Positions 1 through 8,625 of a stretch of 64,000 bases of DNA are shown one piece after another. The position numbers and the translations under genes were made by a program. Source of the stretch: Paraflavitalea devenefica (GTDB lineage: Bacteria; Bacteroidota; Bacteroidia; Chitinophagales; Chitinophagaceae); contig NZ_JAARML010000003.1 of the NCBI RefSeq assembly GCF_011759375.1, positions 372,001-436,000 on the forward strand, given 5' to 3'. Position 1 is the stretch's first letter. Every line of letters begins with the position of its first letter. The notes beneath the pieces were generated by a model that was not told the DNA's origin, did not search any database, and was given only the letters and a program-made list of their open reading frames with translations.

Positions 1-379
1 TAAAGATGGTGAGCCAGTTGGCCGTAAAGAATTGCCGGACAGGGACCAGGAATTGTGGGCTGAACAGGGAACGGATCAGGTACAATTTGCAAAGGATGAG
101 GACCATATACAGTAAAGACAATATGATGATGGCGGTGGCCATTCTCCCCACCAGGGCTTTGAGGGTGAGGGTATGCCATTGCCGGCGCAGCGCAAAATTC
201 CGGTAAGCATGTGTAAGCAGGATGCCTGCCAGTACATCGCCGATAAAGTCAGCGATGCCCTGCCCGAAATCAAACTCAATACTGGTCCTGAAAGCAGCAT
301 AACCCCAGTAGGCCGAAGCGGCCGACCAGCCTATGAGCTGGCATTTCCAATAAAGTGATAACGGCATCTTTATGCTCAT
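1..379 (-). CDS. LytS/YehU-type sensor histidine kinase, N-terminal part (cut by window edge)
   Basis: Reading the minus strand from an ATG at 379 (or 367) gives an open frame that reaches the window start without a stop. It begins with a YWKCQLIGW-like opening and continues with hydrophobic helices around ADFIGDVLAGILLTHAY and ATAIIILSLLYMVLILCKLYL. That opening and membrane layout are typical of the membrane sensor domain of Bacteroidota LytS-type histidine kinases, which phosphorylate LytTR response regulators. The kinase and ATPase parts would lie outside the window, so the call rests on the sensor domain alone. The gene diverges from the OmpA-like gene at 650. Confidence 0.55.
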   Translation of the reverse strand, partial: MSIKMPLSLYWKCQLIGWSAASAYWGYAAFRTSIEFDFGQGIADFIGDVLAGILLTHAYRNFALRRQWHTLTLKALVGRMATAIIILSLLYMVLILCKLYLIRSLFSPQFLVPVRQFFTANWLTIF

Positions 380-649
380 CGGAAAATTGTAATGCTGAAC
401 AAAGTAAGGTGATCCCGGGCAAGCGGAAAAAAGAAGGTAGGGGAGTGAAGCAGAACAGGGGATGAGCGTGGAAAGACAGCCTGTAACGGCGCCTGTTTCG
501 GCAAGGTTAATGCGGTTGAGCCAAACTGCAGGATGCTTTTGGATTGATTTACAGTCGTATAGAACGCACCTGCAACTGTTGAAGCATATTTATCCCCAAA
601 GGGTAGGAGATTATAGGCTTTTGCCTTATTTTGGCACAAATCCGATACC
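380..649. other. Divergent intergenic region, no gene seen
   Basis: This stretch separates the minus-strand kinase from the plus-strand OmpA gene and must hold both promoters. A TTATTTTGGC box around 628-640 resembles the Bacteroidota -7 element (TAnnTTTG) and would give a very short leader for the OmpA gene. A small plus-strand frame at 462-653 has no recognisable product and is treated as chance. Confidence 0.4.
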
Positions 650-2266
650 GTGAGAACACTCCTAACCCCCTGCCTGCTGGTGTTGGTCATGCAACACGCA
701 TTGGCACAACCTTCTGCCCAGCAATCAGATTCCGCTGCCGGACTGAAGCAGCAAAAGGACAATATTATTACTGCCAATACTATTCTCAAGATTGAAAATT
801 TAGGTATTAATATTAATTCCGATTTGCCGGAGTTAAGGCCTACTGTTTCTGCCGATGGCAATCTCTTGTTCTTCATTTGCGAGAATCACCCCGCTAACAC
901 CAAATACAATTCCATTCCCAATTCACAGGATATCTGGTATTCGGAAAGGGACAGTATGGGTAAGTGGAGTGAAGCGCGCCACCTGAAAGCGCCGTTGAAT
1001 ACTTCCCACTATAATGCCGTGTACTGGATATCGCCCGATAAGAACCGGATACTCATTCGCGGTGCATTTATTGACGGTGGTTATCACGGCAAAGGCGTGA
1101 GCATGAGTTACCGCAAGACCAGTGGCCGCTGGAGCGAACCGCAGAGGTTGTACATTAAGAACTATGAAAAATATGACCGGGGATTATTGTCCGGCGCTTC
1201 CATGACGCATGATGCGCAAACCCTGTTGTTGTATATGACGCCCGATAAAGGCAGCAGCCTGAACGACCTGTATGCCTGCTTCCGGCAACCTGACGGTTCC
1301 TGGTCAGAACCCAGGACCCTTGGCAAGCAGATCAGCTTACCTGGTTATGATGAAATGACGCCTTATGTAGCCGCCGATGGCGTTACCATGTATTTTAGCA
1401 GTAACCGCCCGGGTGGCATTGGCGACAATGATATCTGGATGACGAGGCGGCTGGACAAGAGCTGGCAGAAATGGAGTGAACCGGTGAACCTGGGCGCTCC
1501 CATCAACACCAAGGGCTGGGATGCTTTCTTCACGCTTGATGCTGGTGGAGAATACGCCTACTTAACTACCAACTTAAATACCTATGGTGAAAGTGATATT
1601 GTGCGGGTGAAGCTGCTGGAGAAAGAAAAGCCCAACCCGGTGATCCTGGTGAGTGGCAATGTATACAACCAGAAAACAAAAGAACCGCTCAGCGCCTCGC
1701 TGGTATATGAAACCTTGCCGGATGGCGTAGAAGCAGGCAATGGGGTGAGCAGTCCTGTAGATGGCGCCTTTAAGATCGTATTGCCGTACGATAAGAACTA
1801 TAGTATCCATGCCACGGCCGATAAGTTCTTTGCTGTATCAGAAAACCTGAACCTTGACTCTATGATCAAAGCAGGTTATAAGGAAATACACAAAGACCTG
1901 TACCTGGTGCCCATTGAAATAGGACAGGTAGTGCGGTTGAACAATGTATTCTTTGACTTTGATAAATGGGACCTGCGCCCGGAGTCTTTTGTAGAGCTTG
2001 ACCGTGTGGTTACCTTGCTGAAAGAGAATCCGAAGATTGAGATCGAAATGAGCGCACACACCGATAGTCATGGTACAGATGAGTACAACTTTAAGTTGAG
2101 TGATAACCGCGCCAAATCCGTACGGGAATACATCCTGTCCAAAGGCATACCGGAAAGCCGCATTATATCAAAAGGCTATGGCGAAACGAAACCCGTGGTG
2201 GCCAATGATAGCGATGAGCACAGACAGTTGAACCGTAGGGTAGAGTTTACGATATTGAAGAATTAA
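650..2266 (+). CDS. OmpA-family outer membrane protein with PD40 propeller repeats
   Basis: The 538-residue protein starts at a GTG and has a signal peptide ending near residue 20 (QHALAQ). Residues about 45-325 contain repeated PD40/WD40-like propeller blades (for example MYFSSNRPGGIGDNDIWM). Residues about 335-420 look like a carboxypeptidase-regulatory-like beta sandwich. The last 110 residues are an OmpA C-terminal peptidoglycan-binding domain (VFFDFDKWDLRPES, HTDSHGTDEYN, LSDNRAKSV, NRRVEF). Proteins of this build tether the outer membrane to the cell wall, and some take part in surface secretion or gliding. The gene stands alone between a divergent kinase and a convergent LacI gene, so its partners are not evident. 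No truncation is seen. Confidence 0.9.
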   Translation: MRTLLTPCLLVLVMQHALAQPSAQQSDSAAGLKQQKDNIITANTILKIENLGININSDLPELRPTVSADGNLLFFICENHPANTKYNSIPNSQDIWYSERDSMGKWSEARHLKAPLNTSHYNAVYWISPDKNRILIRGAFIDGGYHGKGVSMSYRKTSGRWSEPQRLYIKNYEKYDRGLLSGASMTHDAQTLLLYMTPDKGSSLNDLYACFRQPDGSWSEPRTLGKQISLPGYDEMTPYVAADGVTMYFSSNRPGGIGDNDIWMTRRLDKSWQKWSEPVNLGAPINTKGWDAFFTLDAGGEYAYLTTNLNTYGESDIVRVKLLEKEKPNPVILVSGNVYNQKTKEPLSASLVYETLPDGVEAGNGVSSPVDGAFKIVLPYDKNYSIHATADKFFAVSENLNLDSMIKAGYKEIHKDLYLVPIEIGQVVRLNNVFFDFDKWDLRPESFVELDRVVTLLKENPKIEIEMSAHTDSHGTDEYNFKLSDNRAKSVREYILSKGIPESRIISKGYGETKPVVANDSDEHRQLNRRVEFTILKN

Positions 2267-2293
2267 AAACTATCTATCTTATAAGACCTGTCT

Positions 2294-2400
2294 TTCACTC
2301 GCTCGCCTCCGGCGAGTGAGTGTATTGGCAAGCCTCTGGCTTGCTACAACAAGCCGGAGGCTTGTAAATAGACCTCACCAGCGGGACGCTGGCGAGTGAA
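2294..2400. repeat. Cluster of four triloop hairpins inside a larger inverted repeat
   Basis: Between two convergent genes lie four perfect or near-perfect hairpins, each with a 3-base loop. Arms and loops are 2296-2307/2311-2322 (loop TCC, one mismatch), 2328-2334/2338-2344 (loop TCT), 2349-2355/2359-2365 (loop GGA) and 2378-2383/2387-2392 (loop GGA). The outer ends also pair, TTCACTCGC at 2294-2302 with GCGAGTGAA at 2392-2400. The element could terminate transcription from both sides. Its modular build looks more like a REP-type dispersed element than a simple terminator. Confidence 0.75.
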
Positions 2401-2401
2401 T

Positions 2402-3415
2402 TTAACTCGACTTACGTACAATCAACTCTGTCTTCAACACGCGGATAATGGACTTCCATTCCGAAATATCCCGGCTGATCTGATCAATGAGTAACTGCGC
2501 GGCTGTTTGCCCTATTTCCTTCACCGGTTGTGATACCGTGGTTAAAGACGGCTCAATGAGGCCCGACACAAAATCATTGCTGAAACCAACAATGGCAATA
2601 TCCTTTGGCACCTGCAGTCCTTTCTTCTTCACGATCTGCAGCGCTTCAATAGCAGTAGGGTCATTAATAGCAAAGATGGCATCGGGCGGATTGTCGAGCC
2701 GCAGCAGGTGGTTCACATAGATCTTTACCTTGGCAATGGTAAGATCATAGGGAATGATCAGTTCCTCATCAATGGGAATATTGTATTTCTTTAAGGCATC
2801 GCGGTAGCCGCGTAACCTCTTTACACTGATGGCCAGCGTATCAGGTCCTGCGAGGTGGGCAATCCTTTTCTTCTTTCGTTTAATAAGATGCTCCACTGCC
2901 CGGAAAGCGCCTTCATAATCATCTACCACTACCTTGGGCACATTCATATCTTCACACACCCGGTTAAAGAACACAATGGGGATGCCCTTGCGCTCAAATA
3001 CCTTCAGGTGATCGAAATTCCGTGTCTCTTTGGTAATGGATACCAGTAAGCCATCCACCTGGTTGGCCAGCATCAGTTTGGTATTGGCTACTTCTGTTTC
3101 ATACGTTTCATTGGAATGGCAGATGATCACATTATATCCGTCCCTGGCCGCTACTTCCTGGGCGCCTACGATCACCTGTGGGAAATAAGAGCTGAGGAAT
3201 TCAGGAACAATAATGCCGATCGTATTGCTTCTTTTGTTAAGCAGGCTCACAGACAGCATATTCCGCTGGTAATCCAGTTGTTCCGCCAGCTCCAGTACGG
3301 CCTTGCGGGTTTTCTCACTTACACTGGGATGGCCGGTTAATACGCGCGATACGGTGGATTTGGATAAGTTGAGCTTCTGGGCAATGTCTACAATCGTTAT
3401 CTGGTGGCGTTTCAT
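2402..3415 (-). CDS. LacI-family transcriptional regulator
   Basis: The 337-residue protein has an N-terminal LacI helix-turn-helix (TIVDIAQKLNLSKSTVSRVL, residues about 7-26), a hinge region and a periplasmic-binding-protein-like effector domain from about residue 60 (NTIGIIVPEF ... VDGLLVSI ... AIFAINDPTAIEAL). Length and layout are normal for the family, which represses or activates sugar genes in response to a sugar ligand. It diverges from the SusC gene at 3683. The 267-bp gap holds a doubled palindromic operator (3580-3610) that recurs before the GH97 gene, so it is the best candidate regulator of the whole carbohydrate locus. That link is inference from position. Confidence 0.93.
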   Translation of the reverse strand: MKRHQITIVDIAQKLNLSKSTVSRVLTGHPSVSEKTRKAVLELAEQLDYQRNMLSVSLLNKRSNTIGIIVPEFLSSYFPQVIVGAQEVAARDGYNVIICHSNETYETEVANTKLMLANQVDGLLVSITKETRNFDHLKVFERKGIPIVFFNRVCEDMNVPKVVVDDYEGAFRAVEHLIKRKKKRIAHLAGPDTLAISVKRLRGYRDALKKYNIPIDEELIIPYDLTIAKVKIYVNHLLRLDNPPDAIFAINDPTAIEALQIVKKKGLQVPKDIAIVGFSNDFVSGLIEPSLTTVSQPVKEIGQTAAQLLIDQISRDISEWKSIIRVLKTELIVRKSS

Positions 3416-3477
3416 TTTTAACGTATTTCTCTTAATGATATTTTAATGGTCGTATTAGCGAAACAAAAGAATGTGAG

Positions 3478-3545
3478 TGGGCTAGTGGCTAGTGGTGAAT
3501 GGCGAGTAGAAAGCCCACTCGCTACTCGCCACTTACCACTTGCCT
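3478..3545. repeat. Inverted repeat made of degenerate 7-base units (copy 1)
   Basis: The left arm reads as GTGGCTA, GTGGTGA, ATGGCGA, GTAG. The right arm is its imperfect reverse complement (CTACTCGCCACTTACCACTTG). The same heptad vocabulary recurs at 9514-9588 and 23663-23717, and a related heptad array lies at 6907-6998. This copy sits between the LacI start and the SusC operator. It contains no coding signal. Confidence 0.8.
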
Positions 3546-3579
3546 TCCTAATACAAAGAAATGGAAAATGAGTCACAAT

Positions 3580-3610
3580 GGGAATGTTCCCGTAAAATGG
3601 GAATGTTCCC
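3580..3610 (+). promoter_or_regulatory. Paired operator upstream of susC (likely LacI-type)
   Basis: Two identical copies of GGGAATGTTCCC occupy 3580-3591 and 3599-3610, exactly 19 bp apart with a GTAAAAT spacer. Each is a 5+5 inverted repeat (GGGAA-TG-TTCCC). The second copy ends 72 bp before the SusC start codon. The only other pair in the window is at 18848-18878 before the GH97 gene, with the same 19-bp period. LacI-family operators are palindromes of this size, and the divergent LacI gene is adjacent. Confidence 0.75.
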
Positions 3611-3633
3611 ACAATAAATTAATCCTAACTTTT

Positions 3634-3664
3634 TTTGTCTTACTGTTTGTATTCGGCATTTTTG
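3634..3664 (+). promoter_or_regulatory. Candidate Bacteroidota-type promoter for susC
   Basis: TTTG at 3634-3637 is followed after 19 bp by CATTTTTG at 3657-3664. This is one mismatch from the TAnnTTTG -7 box with normal spacing to a TTTG -33 box. The leader would be only about 12-15 nt, so this is tentative. The same CATTTTTG octamer follows the second operator pair at 18883-18890. Confidence 0.3.
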
Positions 3665-3682
3665 TTTCAGAAGTTACGCCGT

Positions 3683-6600
3683 ATGAAAAAATTATTGCCT
3701 GCCATTCGTCTTGCCCTGCTTACGATTGTATTACTAGCCGCTACCGGTTCCTTTGCGCGGCAAACGCCCGCTACGCCGAAAGTCATTACCGGTAAGATCA
3801 CCAACGCAGAAAATGAGCCGCTCGAAGGCGTTACCGTACAGGTAAAAGGTAAACAGGCTTCCGTCACATCCAATGAAGGAGGTATTTACAGCATCCCGCT
3901 CGACAATCTACAGGGAGTTGTGCTGGTCTTCTCGTCTGTCGGCTACCTGAACAAAGAAGTAAAGCTGAATGCCAATGCTACCTTATATAATGTAAAGCTC
4001 GATCACAATCCCAAAGACATGGAAGATGTGATCGTGATCGGCTATGGCACTGTGAAGAAGAAAGACCTGACAGGATCGGTAGGCCAGGTGAAAATGGAGG
4101 AGATCCGCAAAGCGCCGGTAGCGTCTTTTGAAGATGCGCTGGGCGGCCGCATCGCCGGTGTGCAGGTGGGGAGTATCGATGGCCAGCCAGGCAGCGCTAA
4201 CCTCATCACCATCCGCGGTGGCAACTCCATTACACAAAGCAATGGACCTTTATATGTGATAGACGGTTTTCCTGTCGAAAGTTCTGTCAGCAATACCCTC
4301 AATCCGGATGATATTGAATCTACCGAAGTATTAAGGGATGCCTCTGCTACTGCCATCTATGGTGCGCGCGGCGCCAATGGGGTGATCCTGGTGACGACTA
4401 AAAAAGGAAAGATCGGCATGCCAGCCATTACTTATAATGGCTGGTATGGGTTGCAACAGGAGATCAACCGGATGGAGGTCATGAGTCCCTATGAGTTCGT
4501 AAAATACCAATTGGAGCTATCCTCCGCGGCTGCCGGCCTTTATCTCAAAAATGGGAAAACCCTCGAATCGTACAGGAATGCACAGGGGGTGGACTGGCAG
4601 GATCAGATCTTCCGCGTAGCTCCCATGCAAAGCCATAGTCTTTCGCTCAATGGAGGCAATGATAAGACCAGGTATTCATTTTCCGGTTCCATTTTGGACC
4701 AGGATGGTATTCTCATCAACAGCGGTTTTAGCCGCTACCAGGGCAGGATAGTACTGGACCAAACGGTGAATGCCAAATTGAAAATAGGCGTGAATGCCAA
4801 CTACTCGGCCCTCAAAACTACCGGGCAGATCGCCACCAGCGGAGGCGATAATGGCATCAATGCATCTTCCTACCTGTTTTACAATGCGTGGGGATATCGC
4901 CCCATCACCGGTGATTCCCTGTCCAATCTAACCTTTGAAGAAGATGCCTTTGATCCGGATATCACTTCAACCGTTGATCTGCGCGTGAATCCGATCGTGT
5001 CGGCAAAAAATGCGCACAATGTTGCTTTTACCAATGCTTTAATGGCTAATACTTACCTCGAGTATAAGATCTGGAAAGACCTTACCCTCCGGGTTACGGG
5101 TGGCATTACCCGCAATGCCGTACGGCGGGAGATCTTCAACAACACCAAAACAGCGGCCGGTAATCCCCGTACCAATTATGGAGCTATCAATGGCGTCAAT
5201 GGTTCCATCAACAACAACGTACTCAGCAGTTGGCTCAATGAAAATACCCTTACGTGGAACAAGCGCATCAATAAAGACCATATCTTAAATGTGGTGGGCG
5301 GTTTCACCCTACAAAAGACGAAGACCCTCATAGATGGGTTCTCTGCCAATCGCGTACCCAATGAATCCCTCGGTATCAGCGGCCTGGATGAAGGCACGCC
5401 CCAGGTTAACTTCTCTTCCGAATCGGAAGCGGCACAAGCCTCCTTTCTCGGACGGATCAACTATAACCTGAAATCAAAATACCTGTTCACCGTTTCTTTC
5501 CGGGCAGACGGGTCATCCAAATTCGCCCTTGGTAATAAATGGGGGTATTTCCCCTCCGGCGGTATAGCCTGGCGCCTCAGTGAAGAAAAGTTCATGAAAA
5601 ACCTCCCGTTCATTTCCGATGCTAAACTGAGAGCAAGCTATGGGGTAACCGGTAATAACCGGGTAGCCGATTTCGCTTACCTGTCCGTATTAAGGCAAAC
5701 CGGATTTACCAATGGTAGCGGTAATACTACACCTGGCTATTATTTTGGTAATGCGCACATTCCGGGTTCCGCACCGGTGGAAGTAGGAAACAAGGATCTC
5801 AAATGGGAGCGTACCGCTCAAACGGATATCGGACTGGACATCGGTTTCCTGAATAACAGGATAGCACTGACGGTAGATTATTATTATAAAAAGACCAGCG
5901 ATCTGTTGTTGAATGCTTCCATGGCGCCCTCTTCCGGTTACCTTACCGGCTTCAAGAATATTGGAAAGGTTTCCAATGAAGGGTTGGAGTTTACCCTGAA
6001 CACCGTCAACATCAATAATAAGAACTTTACCTGGTCTACCAATTTTAATATCTCCTTCAACCGGAATAAAATACTGGAATTGAATGATAACCAGCCCAGT
6101 TTGTTGACCCTGCTTACCTGGAATGACAATTTCAACAACAATCCGCCTTACATGGCCAGGCCTGGTATGCCGGTTGCCTCCTTTTATGGATACTTGTTTG
6201 ATGGCCTGTACCAACTGGAAGATTTTGATCAGTTGCCCAATGGTAGTTTGGTGCTGCGCGAAAACGTACCGACTAATGGCAATGACCGTGGATCGATCAA
6301 ACCGGGATTCATAAAATATGTAGACCTCGATGGCGATGGACTGATCACCAGCGGCGACCGGACGGTCATCGGCAATCCCCTGCCGATCCACATCGGTGGG
6401 TTTTCAAATAATTTCCGCTACTACAATTTCGATTTGAATGTATTCTTCCAATGGTCTTATGGCAATGATGTGCTGAATGCCAACCGCGTGGTATTCGAGG
6501 GTGCTGAGGCCAGGCAAAACCTGAATATGTTTAAATCTTTTGAGAACAGGTGGTCGCCCGAGAATACCGGTTCCCTGATCCCTGCCGCCGGCAACTCCAG

Positions 6601-6877
6601 CCCCAATGTATTATCGACCCGTGTGGTGGAGGATGGTTCTTACCTGCGGCTGAAAACAGTGTCGTTGGGATATAATATTCCTGTCCCGGTATTGAAGCGG
6701 ATAAAGATCAAAAGTATACGGGTTTATACCGCTGCACAGAACCTGGTTACCTGGACCAACTATTCAGGTGTTGATCCGGAAGTGTCGGTCAGGAACAGCG
6801 CACTTACCCCCGGCTTCGACTGGTCGCCTTATCCCAAGGCCCGGACCATTACCCTTGGTGTGAATGTAACTTTCTAA
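3683..6877 (+). CDS. SusC/RagA-family TonB-linked outer membrane transporter
   Basis: The frame opens at 3635, but the ATG at 3683 begins a proper signal peptide (MKKLLPAIRLALLTIVLLAA, cleavage near SFARQ), giving 1064 residues. A carboxypeptidase-D regulatory-like domain follows (about 35-125: ITGKITNAENEPLEGVTVQV). Next comes a SusC-type plug (IVIGYGTVKKKDLTGSV, PLYVIDGFPV, ATAIYGARGANGVILVTTKKG) and then a beta barrel ending in the aromatic C-terminus GVNVTF. It imports oligosaccharides across the outer membrane with its SusD partner, powered by TonB. It has no STN domain, unlike the second SusC in this window, which fits control by LacI and not by FecR/sigma. It is the first gene of a unit running to about 18810. 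Confidence 0.96.
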   Translation: MKKLLPAIRLALLTIVLLAATGSFARQTPATPKVITGKITNAENEPLEGVTVQVKGKQASVTSNEGGIYSIPLDNLQGVVLVFSSVGYLNKEVKLNANATLYNVKLDHNPKDMEDVIVIGYGTVKKKDLTGSVGQVKMEEIRKAPVASFEDALGGRIAGVQVGSIDGQPGSANLITIRGGNSITQSNGPLYVIDGFPVESSVSNTLNPDDIESTEVLRDASATAIYGARGANGVILVTTKKGKIGMPAITYNGWYGLQQEINRMEVMSPYEFVKYQLELSSAAAGLYLKNGKTLESYRNAQGVDWQDQIFRVAPMQSHSLSLNGGNDKTRYSFSGSILDQDGILINSGFSRYQGRIVLDQTVNAKLKIGVNANYSALKTTGQIATSGGDNGINASSYLFYNAWGYRPITGDSLSNLTFEEDAFDPDITSTVDLRVNPIVSAKNAHNVAFTNALMANTYLEYKIWKDLTLRVTGGITRNAVRREIFNNTKTAAGNPRTNYGAINGVNGSINNNVLSSWLNENTLTWNKRINKDHILNVVGGFTLQKTKTLIDGFSANRVPNESLGISGLDEGTPQVNFSSESEAAQASFLGRINYNLKSKYLFTVSFRADGSSKFALGNKWGYFPSGGIAWRLSEEKFMKNLPFISDAKLRASYGVTGNNRVADFAYLSVLRQTGFTNGSGNTTPGYYFGNAHIPGSAPVEVGNKDLKWERTAQTDIGLDIGFLNNRIALTVDYYYKKTSDLLLNASMAPSSGYLTGFKNIGKVSNEGLEFTLNTVNINNKNFTWSTNFNISFNRNKILELNDNQPSLLTLLTWNDNFNNNPPYMARPGMPVASFYGYLFDGLYQLEDFDQLPNGSLVLRENVPTNGNDRGSIKPGFIKYVDLDGDGLITSGDRTVIGNPLPIHIGGFSNNFRYYNFDLNVFFQWSYGNDVLNANRVVFEGAEARQNLNMFKSFENRWSPENTGSLIPAAGNSSPNVLSTRVVEDGSYLRLKTVSLGYNIPVPVLKRIKIKSIRVYTAAQNLVTWTNYSGVDPEVSVRNSALTPGFDWSPYPKARTITLGVNVTF

Positions 6878-6906
6878 CGATAAAATTGCTTTGTATATGA
6901 ACGTGA

Positions 6907-6998
6907 ATCGGCAATCAGTAATCGGCAATAAAGAATCGGTAATCGGCAACCGGCAATCGGCCATGCTCGCAGCTCGTAGCTCGTGGCTCATAGCTACT
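6907..6998 (+). repeat. Heptad tandem array overlapping the SusD signal-peptide region
   Basis: Eight consecutive 7-base units (ATCGGCA, ATCAGTA, ATCGGCA, ATAAAGA, ATCGGTA, ATCGGCA, ACCGGCA, ATCGGCC) run from 6907 to 6962. A second heptad family (AGCTCGT, AGCTCGT, GGCTCAT, AGCTACT) follows within the first codons of the SusD gene. When translated, 21 bases give heptapeptide repeats (IGNRQSV, IGNKESV, IGNRQSA). This is why a longer start would look plausible but is probably wrong. Confidence 0.8.
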
Positions 6999-8552
6999 GC
7001 ATTGGCTATTGTGCTGCTGGGAAGCTGCAACAAATTCCTGGAGACTAAACCCGTGGATTCCATTACCCCCGAAACCTATTATAAAACGGAAGAGGACCTG
7101 AACAGGGCCCTGGCGGCGGTATATGACCGGCTGGGTGACCGCCGTGTATATGGCCAGGCTTTGTGGGGATATCTTTGCTTCAGCGATGAGTTCTTCATCA
7201 AAGGGCAACCCACCGGCTATATGTCCAATACCCTCGATGCTTCCATGTTGGAGATCAACCGTAGCTGGCAGTCAATCTATGCCGGCATCGAGCGGGCCAA
7301 TATGTTGCTGGATCATATGGATGGAGCAAATGTGAGCGATGACTTAAAAAAAGAGATAAAAGGACAGGCTTTGTTCCTGCGTGGATTCTACTATTTCACC
7401 CTGGTAGACAATTGGGGAGCTGTTCCCCTGAAGCTCACTTCCACCAAATCGCCTACCGAGCCTCCTTTGCCCCGCACGTCCATAGCGGATGTATATGCGC
7501 AGATCATCAAGGATATGAAAGAAGCGGAAGGACTGGTGAAAGACATTACTTCCTATGGTTATAACAGCCGGATCACCAAAACGGTGGTACAGGGTATCCT
7601 GGCGCGGGTGTACCTCACTATGGCGGGTTATCCTTTATACGACGAAACAAAATACGCCGATGCCAGGGAATATGCCGATAGGGTGATCAAATCGGAGAAG
7701 CATGCGCTCAACGCCGATTTCAAGCAGATCTTTATCAACCATGCACAGGATAAATATGATATCAAGGAATGCCTGTGGGAGCTGGAGTTCTATGGCAATG
7801 GCCTGGAAGTTGTTAAGGAAGCCGGCTTCCTTGGCGCCTGGATGGGCGTTTACTGTCCAAATATAGATACCGGCTTCGCCAATGACTATATACACGCCAC
7901 TGCCAAATTGTACAATGCGTATGAAGCAGGGGATGCCCGGCGCGACTGGACCATTGCTCCTTACTATTTCAAACCTAATGTTACCGGCATTACTAATCCG
8001 CCTGTTACCAGGACCAACTGGAATACCAGCCAGATCTATGAAAGGAGCGCCGGAAAATGGAGAAGGGAATATGAAACGTTCAAGCCCAAGATTGCGGATG
8101 CAACGCCCATCAATTTTCCCCTATTGCGTTATTCGGATGTTTTGCTGATGTTTGCCGAAGCAGAAAATCATATCAACGGACCTACCCCGGAAGCGTATGA
8201 AGCAGTGAACCAGGTACGCCGGCGCGGTTTCGGGAAACCGGTTAATACTTCCGATCCTGTGGCCGATCTGCCTGCGGGCCTCGCCCAGGTAGACTTCCTG
8301 GAGGCTTTGAAGAAAGAGCGTTTCTGTGAGCTGGCCTATGAGGGGCTGCGTAAGCACGACCTGACCCGGTGGGGTAGCTATGTATCTACTATGCAGCTGT
8401 TGGTAACCGATTACCAGGCTACCATGCCCTCCGCTATGCTGCAGGCTGCCGTGGGCCAGGCAAGCAGGGTAACAGACAGGAGTGTATTGTTTCCCATACC
8501 CAGCAGTGAGATTGCGGTCAACCCCTATTTGTCACAAAATCCCGGTTGGTAA
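6963..8552 (+). CDS. SusD/RagB-family nutrient-binding lipoprotein
   Basis: The ATG at 6963 gives a 529-residue lipoprotein precursor with a hydrophobic stretch and lipobox LLGSC, followed by NKFLETKPVDSITPETYYKT, a classic SusD opening. TPR-like helices (LFLRGFYYFTLVDNWGAVPL) and the C-terminal SusD region (LLMFAEAENHI, RRRGFG, FLEALKKERFCELAYEG, HDLTRWG) are present. A frame 24 codons longer exists, but those codons are the heptad repeat. SusD binds the glycan at the surface and caps the SusC barrel. It lies 85 bp after SusC, or directly after it if the long start is used, as in all SusCD pairs. Confidence 0.95.
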   Translation: MLAARSSWLIATALAIVLLGSCNKFLETKPVDSITPETYYKTEEDLNRALAAVYDRLGDRRVYGQALWGYLCFSDEFFIKGQPTGYMSNTLDASMLEINRSWQSIYAGIERANMLLDHMDGANVSDDLKKEIKGQALFLRGFYYFTLVDNWGAVPLKLTSTKSPTEPPLPRTSIADVYAQIIKDMKEAEGLVKDITSYGYNSRITKTVVQGILARVYLTMAGYPLYDETKYADAREYADRVIKSEKHALNADFKQIFINHAQDKYDIKECLWELEFYGNGLEVVKEAGFLGAWMGVYCPNIDTGFANDYIHATAKLYNAYEAGDARRDWTIAPYYFKPNVTGITNPPVTRTNWNTSQIYERSAGKWRREYETFKPKIADATPINFPLLRYSDVLLMFAEAENHINGPTPEAYEAVNQVRRRGFGKPVNTSDPVADLPAGLAQVDFLEALKKERFCELAYEGLRKHDLTRWGSYVSTMQLLVTDYQATMPSAMLQAAVGQASRVTDRSVLFPIPSSEIAVNPYLSQNPGW

Positions 8553-8559
8553 TCAAACT

Positions 8560-8602
8560 GTCGCCCTGAGCCTATCGAAGGGCTTCGACAAGCTCAGCCT
8601 GA
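8560..8602. repeat. Dispersed inverted repeat of the CCCTGAGC...CTTCGACAAGCTCAG type (copy 1)
   Basis: The left arm (GTCGCCCTGAGCCTATCGAAGG) and right arm (GCTTCGACAAGCTCAGCCTGAC) are imperfect reverse complements with almost no loop. A second copy sits at 57619-57662. Elements with this core are known as intergenic repeats in many bacterial genomes. Translated forward it gives the VALSLSKGFDKLSLT peptide, which falsely lengthens the frame of the next gene. Confidence 0.75.
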
Positions 8603-8625
8603 CATTATACATTAACCCGAACACC

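Noticed and set aside
462..653. Small 63-codon frame before the OmpA gene
   Set aside because: No homology-like pattern, no clear ribosome-binding site, and it lies in the divergent promoter region.
5690..6391. Long minus-strand frame (233 codons) inside susC
   Set aside because: It lies fully inside a strongly supported SusC gene and shows no domain pattern; a shadow of codon bias.
8482..8625. Longer start of the DUF5017-like gene
   Set aside because: It overlaps SusD by 71 bp and translates the dispersed repeat; the lipoprotein signal starts at 8626.
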